Origin: Myxococcales bacterium
GTDB lineage: Bacteria > Myxococcota_A > Polyangia > Palsa-1104
Direction of reading: 5' to 3'
NCBI GenBank assembly: GCA_003170275.1
Contig: PNAM01000032.1
Span: 110,674 to 173,533 of the forward strand
Length of the DNA stretch: 62,860 nt
Part shown: piece by piece, positions 1 to 7,114 of the stretch
How the letters are laid out: the number at the start of each line of letters is the position of its first letter
Position numbering within the stretch: position 1 is the stretch's first letter
Notes under the pieces: generated by a model
What the model saw: the letters and a program-made list of their open reading frames with translations, nothing else
Told to the model about the DNA's origin: nothing
The model's database searches: none
Made by a program: the position numbers and the translations under genes

Positions 1-43
1 CATAACCCGAAGGTCGTCGGTTCAAATCCGGCCCCCGCTACCA
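1..43 (+). tRNA. tRNA-Met (initiator type), 3' portion, cut by window edge
   Basis: The window opens at the CAT anticodon. The 3' anticodon strand (AACCCGA), the T arm with GGTTCAAATCC, the acceptor strand and an encoded CCA ending at 43 all follow. From memory, this half is nearly identical to bacterial initiator tRNA-fMet (CCCGAAGGTCGTCGG then the T loop), so the initiator type is favoured. The 5' half, including the first acceptor pair that would prove initiator identity, lies outside the window. Confidence 0.88.
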
Positions 44-46
44 CCG

Positions 47-83
47 AAGGCGCGTACTCATCGAAGAGTACGCGCCTTTTCTT
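47..83 (+). terminator. Rho-independent terminator of the tRNA
   Basis: A perfect 13-bp stem (47-59 with 66-78) closes a 6-nt loop and is followed by TTTTCTTTT. It begins three bases after the CCA and clearly terminates the tRNA transcript. Its right arm recurs at 2037-2056. Confidence 0.9.
56..80 (+). repeat. Left copy of 25-bp direct repeat flanking the islet
   Basis: The 25 bases at 56-80 recur at 2032-2056 with one mismatch (position 60 versus 2036). The repeat covers the loop and right arm of the tRNA terminator. Such repeats beside a tRNA 3' end are typical of integration scars, but no integrase is present here. Confidence 0.7.
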
Positions 84-159
84 TTACTGGGTGCAGCCTT
101 TTTCCTGAGGCCGAAATTGAGCTCGCGCGCGAAACGGGGCACGCTCTCGGCCTGAGCTG

Positions 160-627
160 ATGGCCGGCCACGCATACACGCTCGAGTTCTACGAAGACGC
201 GAACGGCGACGAGCCAGTGCTCCGATAGCTGCGAGGTCTGATCCCGCGGAAGCGACGCGCGATGGGCGTGGCGCTCTACGAGATCCTCCAGCACGAAGGG
301 CCGAACGTCGTCGGTACGAACTTCGGCAAGCTGATCGGTGGCGGCATCTTCGAGTTCAGGCTCGACCAAGATGCAACGCAGATCCTCGCCCGCAAGGGCA
401 AGGATCCGAAGCCGGAGCCGGGCGATCCGGCAAAGATCCTGCTCCGCGTCTTCTGCCACGCCCACGGCGACCGGATCGTCCTGTTGCTGGCTGGATACGA
501 CAAGGGCGAGCGGCCGAGCCCCCGCCACCAGCAGGAACAGATCCAGCTCGCGAAGGAGCGCCTCAAAGATTGGAAGGCGCGCCAAGCTGGACGACGGCCC
601 AGAGGGACCGGAAAGACACGCCATTGA
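160..627 (+). pseudogene. HigB/Gp49-like (RelE superfamily) toxin with in-frame TAG
   Basis: Reading from ATG at 160 gives the usual N-terminus of phage Gp49/HigB-like mRNA interferases (YTLEFYEDANGDEPVLR), then a TAG at 226-228. The same frame continues through the rest of the family (ALYEILQHEGPN, LLRVFCHAHGDRIVLLLAGYDK, QLAKERLKDW). The stop sits where the family normally has Trp after PVLR or PVREW, so one TGG to TAG change explains it. An ATG at 262 could give a 121-residue protein lacking the first strand and helix, probably inactive. The antitoxin gene follows 46 bp downstream. Alternatives are a sequencing error or a tamed toxin. Confidence 0.72.
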
Positions 628-652
628 CGTTATGGGTGATAGCCCATATCCT
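624..652 (+). promoter_or_regulatory. Promoter of the antitoxin gene with an embedded inverted repeat
   Basis: TTGACG (624-629), a 17-nt spacer and TATCCT (647-652) form a good sigma-70 type promoter at the end of the toxin gene. TATGGG/CCCATA (631-636 and 643-648) make a 6-bp inverted repeat between the two boxes. This is the expected place for a HigA-type autorepressor to bind. The operator role is inferred from position and symmetry. Confidence 0.55.
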
Positions 653-673
653 CTTACAGAGGGAGCGAGGACG

Positions 674-961
674 ATGGCGACAAAGTTCACCGAGTTCATG
701 CGCGAGCTTCGCCGCGACGCGAAGACCGAGGGGCCTGAGGCCGTCGCCGAGCTGCGCTACTTCCGTGAGCGCTTCCGGCTCGCGCGGCGCTTCTCCGAGG
801 CTCGTCGAAAGCGCGGCTGGACTCAGAAGCGGCTCGCCGAGAAGACCGGGGTCGACCAGAGCGAGATCTCCAATATCGAGAGTGGTCAGGCGAACCCGAC
901 CTACAAGACCCTGCAAACTGTCGCCTCAGCCCTCGGTGGCAAGATCGAACTCGTATTGTAA
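674..961 (+). CDS. HigA-like antitoxin, XRE-family HTH
   Basis: This 95-residue protein has an N-terminal helical part and a Cro/C1-type helix-turn-helix over roughly residues 42-85. The recognition region reads TQKRLAEKTGVDQSEISNIE and is followed by the typical NPTYKTLQTVASALG segment. A GGGAGCGAGG ribosome-binding region precedes the ATG. The order toxin then antitoxin is that of HigBA modules. It has its own promoter, so it can be made although the toxin gene is interrupted. It would bind DNA as a dimer and repress the module. The antitoxin role rests on the partner and family, not on a unique motif. Confidence 0.82.
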   Translation: MATKFTEFMRELRRDAKTEGPEAVAELRYFRERFRLARRFSEARRKRGWTQKRLAEKTGVDQSEISNIESGQANPTYKTLQTVASALGGKIELVL

Positions 962-1316
962 CGCCGGCGCGGAACCCGCCACCTCGCACTCCCAGACGAC
1001 CAACACGTTTGAACCCCAGCGCTCGCTAACTACGAGGTACGCTAGGGGTCGGTGGGCTCACGTTGAGCCCGCTTTTCTCTCTGAGGGACCAGGCCCGCCA
1101 GCCGACTTGCGTACAGGCGATGAGCACGCTCGTCCGCTGGTACCGCCGCACTCGTTGGACGAAGTCGTCGTACGGGATGGGCGGCGGCGTTTTCATGCGA
1201 CAGCTCGCCGGCACGAGCATCATCAGATGCTCCCGACGCTGGGCCGCCGCCCTCAGAGGACGAGGGCCAATCAACCGAAGGTAGCGGCGACAAGAAGTGA
1301 GCAGCTACCAGCCGGG
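962..1316. other. Non-coding stretch between antitoxin and arr genes
   Basis: A terminator-like hairpin lies at 1052-1077. A minus-strand open frame (1026-1274) contains a plausible stretch (PYDDFVQRVRRYQRTSVLIA) and might be the broken N-terminus of some gene. It has no convincing start or domain and runs through the hairpin. I see no supported gene here. Confidence 0.4.
1052..1077 (+). terminator. Terminator after the HigBA-like module
   Basis: GGGCTCA (1054-1060) pairs with TGAGCCC (1064-1070) around a 3-nt loop and is followed by GCTTTTCT. It lies 90 bp past the antitoxin stop on the same strand. Confidence 0.65.
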
Positions 1317-1853
1317 TCAGTCGTCGATTATCTTGGCACCTCGTTGCTTCGCTCGATCGAGTCCGTCCTTCATGGCCTGGACTTGCTCTTGAGAGTGCCC
1401 CTGCCAGTTTGCGACCTCGCCCGAGACGAGCAGTGGCTCGCGCGACCGGTATGACTTGGTCGGATTTCCGGGGAACTTCTTGTCCGTCAGGTTGGGATCG
1501 TCCTCGACTGGGCCGGTTGGTTCCACCATGTAGATCCTGCCGCGACCTTCGCCGCGGGCCAACTCCGCTCCCCAGGTGGCCGCATCAAGCGTGCCCGTGA
1601 AGTAGACGTGGTTCGCAGTCCGACCGTGCTCGCCAAAGTTGGCGGGCCGGCCCGGCTCGATCAAGTCTCCCGGCTTCAGGTCGGCCTTCGTGCCGTGGAA
1701 AAACCGCGCCACGCCCGTACCGCGACAGGCCGGGCAAGCGCGCGCGGCGTCGGCCTTGCCGTGCCCGTTGCACGCAACGCAGGGATGCGACACGACGAAT
1801 GGGCCGCGGTTGTCGGTACCCCCGCCGTCATTCGAGTCATTGGTGGCTGCCAT
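1317..1853 (-). CDS. arr: Rifampin ADP-ribosyltransferase with N-terminal DnaJ-type zinc finger
   Basis: Residues 50-178 match the Arr family, which moves ADP-ribose from NAD to rifampicin and inactivates it. Visible landmarks are FFHGTKADL (His53), HVYFT (Tyr84), WGAELA, YMVEPTGP, the DDPNLT acid pair (118-119) and KFPGNPTKSYRSREPL, as in Arr-2. Known Arr enzymes are about 140-150 residues and start at the HGT strand. Here about 50 residues precede it, with CVACNGHG and CPACRGTG (Cys25, 28, 40, 43), a pair of CxxCxGxG modules forming one DnaJ-type zinc site. AGGA lies upstream of the ATG. The gene sits alone inside the repeat-flanked islet, consistent with an acquired resistance gene. Whether rifampicin is the substrate is inferred. 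Confidence 0.88.
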   Translation of the reverse strand: MAATNDSNDGGGTDNRGPFVVSHPCVACNGHGKADAARACPACRGTGVARFFHGTKADLKPGDLIEPGRPANFGEHGRTANHVYFTGTLDAATWGAELARGEGRGRIYMVEPTGPVEDDPNLTDKKFPGNPTKSYRSREPLLVSGEVANWQGHSQEQVQAMKDGLDRAKQRGAKIIDD

Positions 1854-2031
1854 GAGCTAGTTCCTTTCCCCGCGGGACCACGTGGGGACAAGACGAGCGG
1901 ATCGATAGCACGACCCTCTGGCACGCGCCCTCGTTGTGCTCGACGGCGTTCCGTATCTCAGTTCCGAGTTCCGTCGACTACGCGCGGCTCTATGATCGTG
2001 GGTCCTCGTCGGAGATCCTGCGTCCTTGCCG

Positions 2032-2056
2032 ACTCGTCGAAGAGTACGCGCCTTTT
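2032..2056 (+). repeat. Right copy of 25-bp direct repeat flanking the islet
   Basis: It matches 56-80 at 24 of 25 positions. Here the left arm of the terminator is absent, so the sequence is a stray terminator half rather than a functional hairpin. It marks the likely right edge of the inserted segment. Confidence 0.7.
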
Positions 2057-2067
2057 TCATGTCTAGC

Positions 2068-2092
2068 GTAGCGGGTTCAGCCAACCCGCTAC
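2068..2092. other. Perfect 10-bp inverted repeat
   Basis: GTAGCGGGTT and AACCCGCTAC flank a 5-nt loop. There is no T-run on either side, so it is a hairpin or protein site rather than a clear terminator. It lies just outside the islet's right repeat. Confidence 0.5.
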
Positions 2093-2192
2093 ATACTGCG
2101 GATTCGTAACTCTTCGGGCGCGCGCGGATGACTCTTGCCTGGCCATCGAGCCGCCTGACAGTCCATCCGCAGGCGAGTCAGCGGTAATTCCG

Positions 2193-2288
2193 TTAGTGCG
2201 CGGCGGCGCGGGCGGCGACCGAGTCGTGGAACGCGCGCAGATCGAAGCGCTTGCCCAGGTTTGCCTCTCTCACCGAGACAAACGGCAT
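2193..2288 (-). pseudogene. Relic of a DUF885-type protein C-terminus
   Basis: A 31-codon minus-strand frame ending at TAA carries NLGKRFDLRAFHDSV. From memory, this closely resembles the C-terminal signature of DUF885 proteins, which are about 600 residues long. Nothing upstream continues the family, because the O-methyltransferase gene ends 10 bp away. This looks like the tail of a deleted gene, left next to the islet boundary. The identification rests on one short motif. Confidence 0.4.
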
Positions 2289-2298
2289 GGACCCTTCG

Positions 2299-3309
2299 CT
2301 ACTTGTAGGCGACTGCGGCGCTGGACGGACCGGCCAACTTGATGACCTTGAAGTCGCGGAAACCAGCCTCCTTGCACCAGCCGGCGAAGTCCGCGCCCGA
2401 GTAGTCGAACGCGTCGCCGAATTCGATGAGCATGTTGAGCGACATCAGGAGGCCAAAGGCGTTCTCCCGGCGAGCGTCGTCGATGAGCGCCTCGATGGCC
2501 ACGAAGGCACCGCCGGGGGGCAGCGCCTCGTAGGCCTTGCGAATGAGCACCTTCTTCTTCTCGAGGTTCCAGTCGTGGAGGATCATGCCCATGGTGATCA
2601 CGTCGGCCTTGGGCAAGGAATCGACGAAGAAGTCCCCGGCGACCGCTTGAACGCGGTCCGCGAGCCCCGCGCTGATGATCCGGCGCGTTGCGATCGGCTG
2701 TACCTTCGGCAGGTCGAAGCTCTGACAGCGCATGTGCGGCTGCGCCGCCGCCACCATGCATGCGAGCTGCCCGGTGGCCCCTCCGACGTCGCACAACGTC
2801 TTGTACTTGGAGAAGTCGAACTGCTGCGCGAAGGCCTTGAAGTTACCCGCCGAGATCCCCGACATCGCGTTCATGAACTGATCGAGTCGCTCAGGGGTCT
2901 CGTAGAGCTTGGCGAACATCGGCTCGCCCGAGTGCTTGATCTCGTTCTGCGGTGCGCCCGTCTGCAGTGCCTCGGTGAGGTCGGCCCAGTAGCGATAGAG
3001 GCGCGCGTTCGCCATCTCCAGCATCCCGCCCAGATAAGCCGGGCTGTTCTTGTCGAGAAAGAGCGCGCCCTCTGGCGTATTGCTGTAGCGCGCCTGGGGC
3101 CCGTCGCCGTCACGGGCCAGGAGCCGAAGCGCGACCAGCGCATCGGGGAAATCGGGGACCGCGCGCGGGTCTAGCTTGAGCGCGCTCGCGATCTCCGCTG
3201 CGGTCATGGGCTGCTTGAGCGTGCTGAAGAGGCCGAGCTCGACCGCTGACAACAGCGTCTTCGACGCCCAGAATCCAAGGCCGACTTGCATGATGTGCGA
3301 AGGATCCAT
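2299..3309 (-). CDS. SAM-dependent O-methyltransferase (plant-type/hydroxyneurosporene family)
   Basis: This 336-residue protein has an N-terminal winged-helix dimerisation region (ELGLFSTLKQPMTAAEIASAL) and a Rossmann SAM domain with CDVGGATGQLA, an acidic strand end (QSFDLPKV), GDFF and ILHDWN with the catalytic-type His. This architecture is that of caffeate or acetylserotonin O-methyltransferases and bacterial polyketide tailoring enzymes. AGGGGA lies ahead of the chosen ATG; an upstream TTG is possible but weaker. No biosynthetic cluster surrounds it, so the substrate is unknown. Confidence 0.88.
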   Translation of the reverse strand: MDPSHIMQVGLGFWASKTLLSAVELGLFSTLKQPMTAAEIASALKLDPRAVPDFPDALVALRLLARDGDGPQARYSNTPEGALFLDKNSPAYLGGMLEMANARLYRYWADLTEALQTGAPQNEIKHSGEPMFAKLYETPERLDQFMNAMSGISAGNFKAFAQQFDFSKYKTLCDVGGATGQLACMVAAAQPHMRCQSFDLPKVQPIATRRIISAGLADRVQAVAGDFFVDSLPKADVITMGMILHDWNLEKKKVLIRKAYEALPPGGAFVAIEALIDDARRENAFGLLMSLNMLIEFGDAFDYSGADFAGWCKEAGFRDFKVIKLAGPSSAAVAYK

Positions 3310-3405
3310 GGAATGTCCCCTCAAAGGGGCAAAACTATACGTTCGATGGTTGCAGATAACAACCGCGCCACGCGGAACCGAAAGCGTAGCTCCCCGTTTT
3401 CGTTA

Positions 3406-3807
3406 TCAGTCTTCCTTTGTCGCCGAAAGAATCACGGTTGCGGCGTCGTCGGGGACGTGCGGCAGTTCTTTCGCGAGTGGTTCGTATTGTCTGAATCCCG
3501 CAGGCAATGGGCGACTCACCAGCCGAAAAAAGAACGTAAGCGGCCGACCGATCGTCGAAAGCAACTTGGTTGCAATGCCGATCTCGTGAGCCATCCACGT
3601 GGAGGAGTCATAGCCCTGGGTCACGACCGCGACAAATAGATCGCACTGTCGCACCTCGTTCCTGCATCCGTCTGCGTACCAACCGTGCCAGCGATCATCG
3701 CCCGGCGTCGGAGAGGTCAAGACGGCTGCTCCCCTGCGCTCCAGCGCAGCCACCAGGGGCCGTGCCTGTTCGATGTCTTCACAGGATATGAATACCGTTC
3801 GTCTCAT
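3406..3807 (-). CDS. Stand-alone TIR-domain protein
   Basis: This 133-residue protein is a single TIR-like fold. It has the first strand VFISCEDIEQARPLVAALE, a middle CDLFVAVVTQGY strand, and STWMAHEIG containing Glu75 at the position of the catalytic Glu of NAD-cleaving TIR domains. Bacterial TIR proteins often hydrolyse NAD in defence or signalling. No fused effector, SMEK or STING domain is present. The gene starts 7 bp after the doxX-like stop codon, so the two are probably cotranscribed. A purely structural TIR (protein binding) role is the alternative. Confidence 0.72.
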   Translation of the reverse strand: MRRTVFISCEDIEQARPLVAALERRGAAVLTSPTPGDDRWHGWYADGCRNEVRQCDLFVAVVTQGYDSSTWMAHEIGIATKLLSTIGRPLTFFFRLVSRPLPAGFRQYEPLAKELPHVPDDAATVILSATKED

Positions 3808-3814
3808 TGTTCGT

Positions 3815-4213
3815 TCATGCCGCGGTTGTACGCCGCCCCCAGAAGACGAACAGCGAGAGCGCGACCAGCACGATGTTGAACGGCGTGTTACCCGCCTCGC
3901 CGCGCGAGAGGTGGAACACGATCGCCGCGAGCTGCATCAGCGCGCAGCCGAGCGCCGCGAGGCGGGTCAGTCCCGGCTTGATGCCCGTCATCATCGGAAG
4001 CATGAGCCCGAGCCCGCCGAGCGCATCGAGCACGCCCGTCGCGTAGAGGAACACGGGCGAGACCTGGCCCATCCAAGGAAAGATCGCGGCGAGCTTGGGG
4101 ATCGGCGTGACGAGCTTCCAGATCCCGGTGCCGACGAACGTGACGGCGAGGAGCACCTGCACGACCCACAGTCCGATGTGGAGGCCCTTCGAACCTGTCT
4201 TTTCGCCGCTCAT
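3815..4213 (-). CDS. DoxX-like integral membrane protein
   Basis: This 132-residue protein has four predicted membrane segments, with LLAVTFVGTGIWKLV, FLYATGVLDALGGLGLMLP, LTRLAALGCALMQLAAIVFHL and FNIVLVALSLFVFW typical of the DoxX-like family. Members are often linked to redox or stress functions, but the reaction is usually undefined. A TATGCT box ends 7 nt before the ATG chosen; an ATG four codons upstream is possible. The gene is divergent from the Cys-rich repeat protein and is followed at 7 bp by the TIR gene. Confidence 0.78.
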   Translation of the reverse strand: MSGEKTGSKGLHIGLWVVQVLLAVTFVGTGIWKLVTPIPKLAAIFPWMGQVSPVFLYATGVLDALGGLGLMLPMMTGIKPGLTRLAALGCALMQLAAIVFHLSRGEAGNTPFNIVLVALSLFVFWGRRTTAA

Positions 4214-4306
4214 CTTACCGAGCATAGGACAAACCCAGAGCACTCGCTCAGACGGTCGAAACGGGTATACGCTCTCGGCCCTGACCCCAACCCAAGGAGT
4301 GTGCCA

Positions 4307-4636
4307 ATGAAGCGAATCACGATGGTGCTGGCCGTTCTCGCTGCGGTTCTGCTGTTCGCGCCGGCTCAACGGGCGTACGCGTGTGGCTCGGACTCCGACT
4401 GCAAAGTGGGCCACTGCTCTAGTGGGAAGTGCGGCAGCTGCGGCTCGGACTCCGACTGCAAGGGCCACAGCAAGTGCTCGAGCGGCAAGTGCAACAACTG
4501 CGGGTCCGACTCGGATTGCGCGGTCGGCCACTGCTCGAGTGGGAAATGCGGCAACTGCGGCTCGGACTCGGATTGCAAGGGCGGCAGGTGCTCGAGCGGG
4601 AAGTGCTCGAACCGCGACGATTACACGAACGGATAG
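4307..4636 (+). CDS. Secreted Cys-rich repeat protein, four CGSDSDC units
   Basis: This 109-residue protein has a Sec signal peptide (cut after AYA near residue 25). Almost all of the rest is four repeats of 19-20 residues of the form CGSDSDC-x5/6-CSSGKC. Each unit has four cysteines, sixteen in all, so the mature protein is probably a string of small disulfide knots. The spacing resembles Dickkopf/EB-like modules seen in myxobacterial surface proteins. The SD-rich loops could bind metal ions, which is a guess. AAGGAG lies 7 nt before the ATG. The function is unknown. Confidence 0.85.
   Translation: MKRITMVLAVLAAVLLFAPAQRAYACGSDSDCKVGHCSSGKCGSCGSDSDCKGHSKCSSGKCNNCGSDSDCAVGHCSSGKCGNCGSDSDCKGGRCSSGKCSNRDDYTNG
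4382..4612 (+). repeat. Four tandem 57/60-bp repeats coding Cys knots
   Basis: Units run 4382-4438, 4439-4498, 4499-4555 and 4556-4612. They are clearly related at DNA level (tgcggctcggactcsgaytgc at each head), indicating recent tandem duplication and a risk of copy-number change. Confidence 0.85.
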
Positions 4637-4649
4637 CGGAGCGCGCGGA

Positions 4650-5681
4650 TCAGGCGAGGGCGGCGAGCAGGCGGGTGGCGGCGACATGCTCGGATCCCAA
4701 GAGGACCAGGGCCCGCTGCGCGCCAGGTTTCACCTTGCTTCGTAGCGTACGGTCCATGGCCTCGATCGCGTCAATCAAGAGGAAGTCGTTGTGCTCAGCC
4801 AATACGGCTGCAAGCAACGCAGCCTGACCCACGTCCTTTTCGCGCTTCGCCGAGTCTGAGCGCAGCGAATACACCGCCAGCTTGTGAACGCAGAAGCGGC
4901 CGGCGTGAGGGATCAGCACCGGAACGATTCGGTCGCGACCGAGCACGATGGAATGACTCGGGCCGTCGAGCAGGTAGCGGAAGTGGGGGAGTCCAGTCGC
5001 ATGAGCGCCGAGCTCGGGAACGTCGACGGGCTCGTATGGCTTTCCTTTCGATGGGACGAGCAGGTCTACCTTGAGCTGCCGTCCACGCACCTTGAAGGAG
5101 GTCGCCGGCGCGTTTCGCTTCAGCTGCGGCACTTCGTGAAAGGGCAGACCCGTCTCGCGCAGGAGGGTGAGCAGCCCGCCCTTCGGCAGCGCTGCGATCT
5201 GGATTCGTTGCGCACGTGCAAGGTCGATGTGCTCCGTCATCGCAAAGGGGGAGGCCCGGACCCCGAGCTCATTCAGCAGGACGCCGAACGCGTGGGTGCC
5301 GACGAGCACACCCCCTCCCGCGAAGATGCCGGCGTTGAAGAGCGATGCCATCGTGACCACCGTCGAGTTGTCCGCGCTGTAGAATCCGACGCGCCGGAGA
5401 TCTCGACTGTACCCGGCGAGTGTGCCGGCTTCGCGAATCTCGGCTGTGGCCTCCATGACCTTTGCTACGGTCGCTTCATCGTCCTCGGGGCCCAGGTACT
5501 CGGCCACGCGGCGGCCGGTCCCATCGTACCGGTAGCGATAGACGAACCGTCGCTCGCCTCTCGGTTCTATCTGAACGCTGCCTGGTGTGATGAACGGGAC
5601 TTGCGCCTGAGCCTGCGCAAGCTCTTTTGCCTGCGCGTAGACGGTACGCAGGGAAATATCGAAGATCTTCAACTCGCGCAT
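4650..5681 (-). CDS. GSU2403-family nucleotidyltransferase-fold protein
   Basis: This 343-residue protein has features I associate with the GSU2403-type nucleotidyltransferase fold. The N-terminal part has the basic aromatic signature RRFVYRYRYDGTGRRVAEYLGPEDDE. A middle GVLVGTHAFGVLLNELG plus TEHIDLARA looks like the nucleotidyltransferase core. KVDLLVPSKGKPYEPVDVPELG supplies the second acidic pair. The C-terminus is helical. The start was set at MRELKIF because upstream codons are not family-like. The biological target is unknown; relatives appear in accessory regions and resemble toxin-type nucleotidyltransferases. Confidence 0.7.
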   Translation of the reverse strand: MRELKIFDISLRTVYAQAKELAQAQAQVPFITPGSVQIEPRGERRFVYRYRYDGTGRRVAEYLGPEDDEATVAKVMEATAEIREAGTLAGYSRDLRRVGFYSADNSTVVTMASLFNAGIFAGGGVLVGTHAFGVLLNELGVRASPFAMTEHIDLARAQRIQIAALPKGGLLTLLRETGLPFHEVPQLKRNAPATSFKVRGRQLKVDLLVPSKGKPYEPVDVPELGAHATGLPHFRYLLDGPSHSIVLGRDRIVPVLIPHAGRFCVHKLAVYSLRSDSAKREKDVGQAALLAAVLAEHNDFLLIDAIEAMDRTLRSKVKPGAQRALVLLGSEHVAATRLLAALA

Positions 5682-5739
5682 CACGTGTCTTGGCCTGCCG
5701 CAGCGCGTCCCGCAGCGACGTTGACGTAGCCCGGTCAAC

Positions 5740-6594
5740 ATGAGCAGCATCTCGATTGTCGACACCATGAGCGTCTTCAACGGCAGGGTCGCAATCATCA
5801 CCGGCGGGGCGTCGGGGATTGGCCGCGCGCTCGCTGAGGCGCTGGCGCGCGAGGGTGCAGAGGTGGTGCTCGCCGACCTGCGCGGGGAACGCGCTCTGGA
5901 AGTCGCCGCGGAGATCGTGAAGTCCGGCGGGCGAGCGCGGGGTGCGGCGCTCGACGTGTGCGACGCGGCGGCCTTCGCGGCGCTGGTGGCTGCGACCGTC
6001 GCCGAGTCGGGGCGCCTCGACTATCTCTTCAACAACGCCGGCATCGCCATCACCGGCGAGGCGCGCGACATGACGCTGGACGACTGGAACCGCGTGCTCG
6101 CCGTCAACCTCCACGGCGTCGTGCACGGCGTCGCCGCCGCCTACCCCGTCATGATCGCGCAGAAGAGCGGGCACATCGTCAACACAGCGTCGCTGGCAGG
6201 GCTGACCGCGCACCCGGGGCTGGTCGCGTACGCCGCGAGCAAGCACGCGGTGGTCGGTCTCTCGACGTCGCTCCGCGCCGAAGCGGCTGATCTCGGCGTG
6301 CGCGTCAGCGTGGTCTGCCCCGGGCTCATCGACACGCCGATCATCACCGACAGCCGGTTCGTGAATCTGGATCGAGAAGGCGTCCTCGCCGACCTGCCCT
6401 TCGCCGCGCTGCCCGCCGCCGAGTGCGCGCAGGCGATCTTGCGCGGAGTGAGACGGAACCGGCCGGTGATCGTGGTGACCTGGGTGGCGAAGCTCACGTG
6501 GCTTTTGCAGCGGCTCCTGCCGTCGCGGCTCACGGCGTGGATTGCACGCGCGGTCCACCGGCGCGTGCGACGGCACCGCCGCGTCGCGACATGA
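5740..6594 (+). CDS. Short-chain dehydrogenase/reductase
   Basis: This 284-residue protein is a classical SDR with the NAD(P) motif TGGASGIG (residues 21-28), Asp-rich cofactor selectivity region (LADLRGE), FNNAG, the active-site Ser in VNTASLAG, and YAASK containing the catalytic Tyr and Lys. The C-terminal about 45 residues are amphipathic and very Arg-rich (RRVRRHRR), unusual for a soluble SDR and perhaps membrane associated. ATG at 5767 is an alternative start nine codons downstream. The substrate cannot be deduced. Confidence 0.9.
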   Translation: MSSISIVDTMSVFNGRVAIITGGASGIGRALAEALAREGAEVVLADLRGERALEVAAEIVKSGGRARGAALDVCDAAAFAALVAATVAESGRLDYLFNNAGIAITGEARDMTLDDWNRVLAVNLHGVVHGVAAAYPVMIAQKSGHIVNTASLAGLTAHPGLVAYAASKHAVVGLSTSLRAEAADLGVRVSVVCPGLIDTPIITDSRFVNLDREGVLADLPFAALPAAECAQAILRGVRRNRPVIVVTWVAKLTWLLQRLLPSRLTAWIARAVHRRVRRHRRVAT

Positions 6595-6647
6595 GAAATC
6601 GCGGGCTGTGAGGTCTGCTGATCTCGCCGTCGTGCTAAGAAGCGTTC

Positions 6648-7025
6648 ATGGCGAAAGTGCTCGGGCTCGGGGGGGTGTTCTGGAAGTCGCGCGATCCGCA
6701 GACGCTCCTGGCGTGGTACCGCGATGTGCTCGGGCTCGAGGTCACCGACTGGGGCGGCGTGATCTTTCCGCCGACAGCGATGGCCGCGCATGCCGGAGCC
6801 GCGACGGTGTTCGCGCCGTTCGCCGCCGATTCGGACTACTTCGCGCCGTCGGAGAAGCCGTTCATGTTCAACCTGGCCGTCGACGACCTCGACGGCGTGC
6901 TGGCGAGCTGCAGCGCGCACGGCGTCACCCCCATCAAGCTGTACGACGAGGCCAACGGCCGCTTTGCCCACATCGTCGATCCTGATGGCACGAAGATCGA
7001 GCTCTGGCAGCCGCGCGCTACTTGA
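6648..7025 (+). CDS. VOC-superfamily (glyoxalase/bleomycin-resistance-like) protein
   Basis: This 125-residue protein has one complete pair of beta-alpha-beta-beta-beta units: GGVFWKSRDPQTLLAWYRDVLGLEV and MFNLAVDDLDGVLASCSAHGV, ending in the hallmark FAHIVDPDGTKIELWQP with its metal-ligand Glu. Members use a divalent metal for isomerase, dioxygenase or thiol-transferase chemistry, or only sequester ligands. The gene follows the SDR by 53 bp in the same direction. No substrate is suggested by the context. Confidence 0.85.
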   Translation: MAKVLGLGGVFWKSRDPQTLLAWYRDVLGLEVTDWGGVIFPPTAMAAHAGAATVFAPFAADSDYFAPSEKPFMFNLAVDDLDGVLASCSAHGVTPIKLYDEANGRFAHIVDPDGTKIELWQPRAT

Positions 7026-7114
7026 GTGCGCCAGCGAAACGGTTGCTGGCTTGCCTACCGTGATGGGCTTCGCATTTACCGCGAGATGCTCAACGGCTAC
7101 GATGCACAGGCACC

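Noticed and set aside
1026..1274. Minus-strand frame between antitoxin and arr genes
   Set aside because: Part of it looks protein-like, but it runs through a terminator hairpin, lacks a ribosome-binding site and matches no family I recognise.
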